Shown here: one piece after another, positions 4,819-5,682 of the stretch
Layout: the number at the start of each line of letters is the position of its first letter
Position numbering within the stretch: position 1 is the first letter of the stretch
Assembly (NCBI GenBank): GCA_964414415.1
Contig: CAYPWJ010000042.1
Location: 1-5,682 of the forward strand
Direction: 5' to 3'
From: CAZESS01 sp964414415
Lineage (GTDB): Archaea; Thermoplasmatota; E2; UBA202; DSCA01
Length of the DNA: 5,682 nucleotides
Program-made: the position numbers and the translations under genes
The notes under the pieces: model-generated
Told to the model about the DNA's origin: nothing
The model's database searches: none
The model's input: the letters and a program-made list of their open reading frames with translations, nothing else

Positions 4819-5562
4819 ATGCGCATCGGTATCATCGGCGGCACCGGCATCTACGACATGCCGGGCGACACCATCGACATCGAGACCGAGTACGGCCCCG
4901 TGACCATCACCCGGGTCGAGCACGAGGGGCGGGAGCTCTTCTTCCTGCCCCGGCACGGCGCCACCCACGCCATCCCGCCGCACCGGGTCAACCATCACGC
5001 CACCGTGCAGGCCCTCAAGAACTGTGGGGTAACGCGCGTCCTTGCCGTCAGCACCGTGGGGTCGATGCGGCAGGGCGTCCAGCCGGGCGGCCTGGTCATC
5101 CCGACTGACTTCATCGATTTTACCGGCCCGACGACGTTTTTCGACGACGCACCGGTGCACGTCGACATGACCGAGCCGTTTTGTCCCGAAACGAGGGAGG
5201 TGCTGCTCGACGCGGCCAGCTCCGAGGGCAGCGTGTTCGAAGGCGTCTACATCACCACGTCCGGCCCGCGCTTCGAGACACCCGCCGAGATCGAGATGCT
5301 GCAGCAGCACGGCGACGTCGTCGGGATGACGCTGGGCCCCGAGGCGACACTGGCCCGCGAGGCTGACATGTGCTACGCATCCCTCTGCGTCGTCTCCAAC
5401 ATGGCCGCCGGCCTGCAGACCGGCCTTACCGCCGACGAGATCGCCTCCATCTACGAGGATATGCGCGATGTGGCCGTGGGCATCCTGCTCCACACTGCTG
5501 CGGCACTCCCTGAACAGCGAGACTGTTCCTGCAGCGAGGCAGCCACCCGCGGCTCACTGTAG
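4819..5562 (+). CDS. S-methyl-5'-thioinosine phosphorylase (MTAP/PNP family)
   Basis: A 247-aa cytoplasmic enzyme of the trimeric MTAP/PNP phosphorylase family. It splits methylthioinosine (or methylthioadenosine) with phosphate into 5-methylthioribose-1-phosphate and the base, for methionine and purine salvage. Phosphate-site elements are visible: GGTGIY (7-12), the LPRHGATHAIPPHRVNH segment (43-59) and STVGSM (78-83). SGPRFETPAEI (148-158) and GMTLGPEA (169-176) form the nucleoside pocket. At the base-specificity position the protein has N194 in VVSNMAAG, where adenine-specific MTAPs have Asp (TDYDCW); Asn indicates a 6-oxopurine, hence thioinosine, as in methanogens that first deaminate methylthioadenosine. 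The C-terminal CSC (236-238) resembles the CXC motif of some archaeal MTAPs. The ATG at 4819 fits the family N-terminus and the TATA box. Length is normal. Substrate choice is inferred from one residue. Confidence 0.88.
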   Translation: MRIGIIGGTGIYDMPGDTIDIETEYGPVTITRVEHEGRELFFLPRHGATHAIPPHRVNHHATVQALKNCGVTRVLAVSTVGSMRQGVQPGGLVIPTDFIDFTGPTTFFDDAPVHVDMTEPFCPETREVLLDAASSEGSVFEGVYITTSGPRFETPAEIEMLQQHGDVVGMTLGPEATLAREADMCYASLCVVSNMAAGLQTGLTADEIASIYEDMRDVAVGILLHTAAALPEQRDCSCSEAATRGSL

Positions 5563-5566
5563 AAAA

Positions 5567-5608
5567 AGGCCGCCAAAAAAGGGGGGAAGGGATGCGGATG
5601 AGCGGCGG
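5567..5608. repeat. Inverted repeat downstream of the phosphorylase gene
   Basis: GGCCGCC (5567-5573) and GGCGGCC (about 5602-5608) are perfect 7-base arms around a 28-base loop containing A6 and G6 runs. It could form a hairpin just after the stop codon and may help end transcription, but it lacks the T-run of a typical archaeal terminator. Confidence 0.3.
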
Positions 5609-5640
5609 CCCACATGGCATCGCCGGCCTCCGTGCCCGTT

Positions 5641-5682
5641 TTAGGGCGCTATATTGACGGACGCCAGGCGTTCCATCCTCAC
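5641..5682 (-). CDS. Possible C-terminal end of a gene cut by the window edge
   Basis: On the minus strand an open frame enters from the right edge and ends at TAA (5641-5643), giving 13 codons reading VRMERLASVNIAP. It would converge on the phosphorylase gene. Thirteen codons are too few to recognise a product or to be sure this is coding. Confidence 0.25.
   Translation of the reverse strand: MRMERLASVNIAP

Noticed and set aside
4792..5493. Minus-strand open frame of 233 codons opposite the phosphorylase gene
   Set aside because: It is a high-GC mirror frame, rich in Gly, His, Asp and Val with no recognisable domain; the plus strand encodes an unmistakable enzyme.

Overview
The window reads as a methanogen-type euryarchaeon, most likely a relative of the Methanomicrobia. 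The evidence is archaeal TATA boxes about 25-28 bases before several start codons with no Shine-Dalgarno site (leaderless genes), an archaeal small HTH regulator with conserved cysteines, and an S-methyl-5'-thioinosine phosphorylase of the methanogen type. Lineage is inferred from gene content only.

The right part (about 3377-5682) looks like GC-rich chromosomal core. On the minus strand it holds an HTH regulator, a small membrane protein and the Mn efflux pump gene mntP. On the plus strand, divergent from the regulator, is the thioinosine phosphorylase gene. A few codons of a possible minus-strand gene are left at the right edge.

The left part (1-3372) is accessory DNA of lower and uneven GC. 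It holds a BglII-family restriction endonuclease gene, an intact toxin-antitoxin-like pair with a PIN-domain toxin, a decayed second copy of that pair, a divergent pair of genes of unknown function (328 and 142 aa), and two displaced copies of the 3' end of mntP.

The main discovery is the organisation of the accessory part. The tail of mntP occurs three times in the same orientation, at 523-640, 1456-1531 and 3373-3490 (inside the intact gene). All three copies begin at the same base, four bases past the mntP stop codon. Each tail is still readable to the stop codon, and most differences are silent or conservative, so the extra tails seem to come from mntP alleles that were under selection. 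This is what repeated insertion of DNA at the 3' end of a protein-coding gene would leave, with each arrival supplying a replacement tail. The cargo is defence-like. No recombinase is encoded in the window, so the mechanism is open. The 'mntP tail plus vapBC-like pair' unit occurs twice, once intact and once collapsed by deletion.
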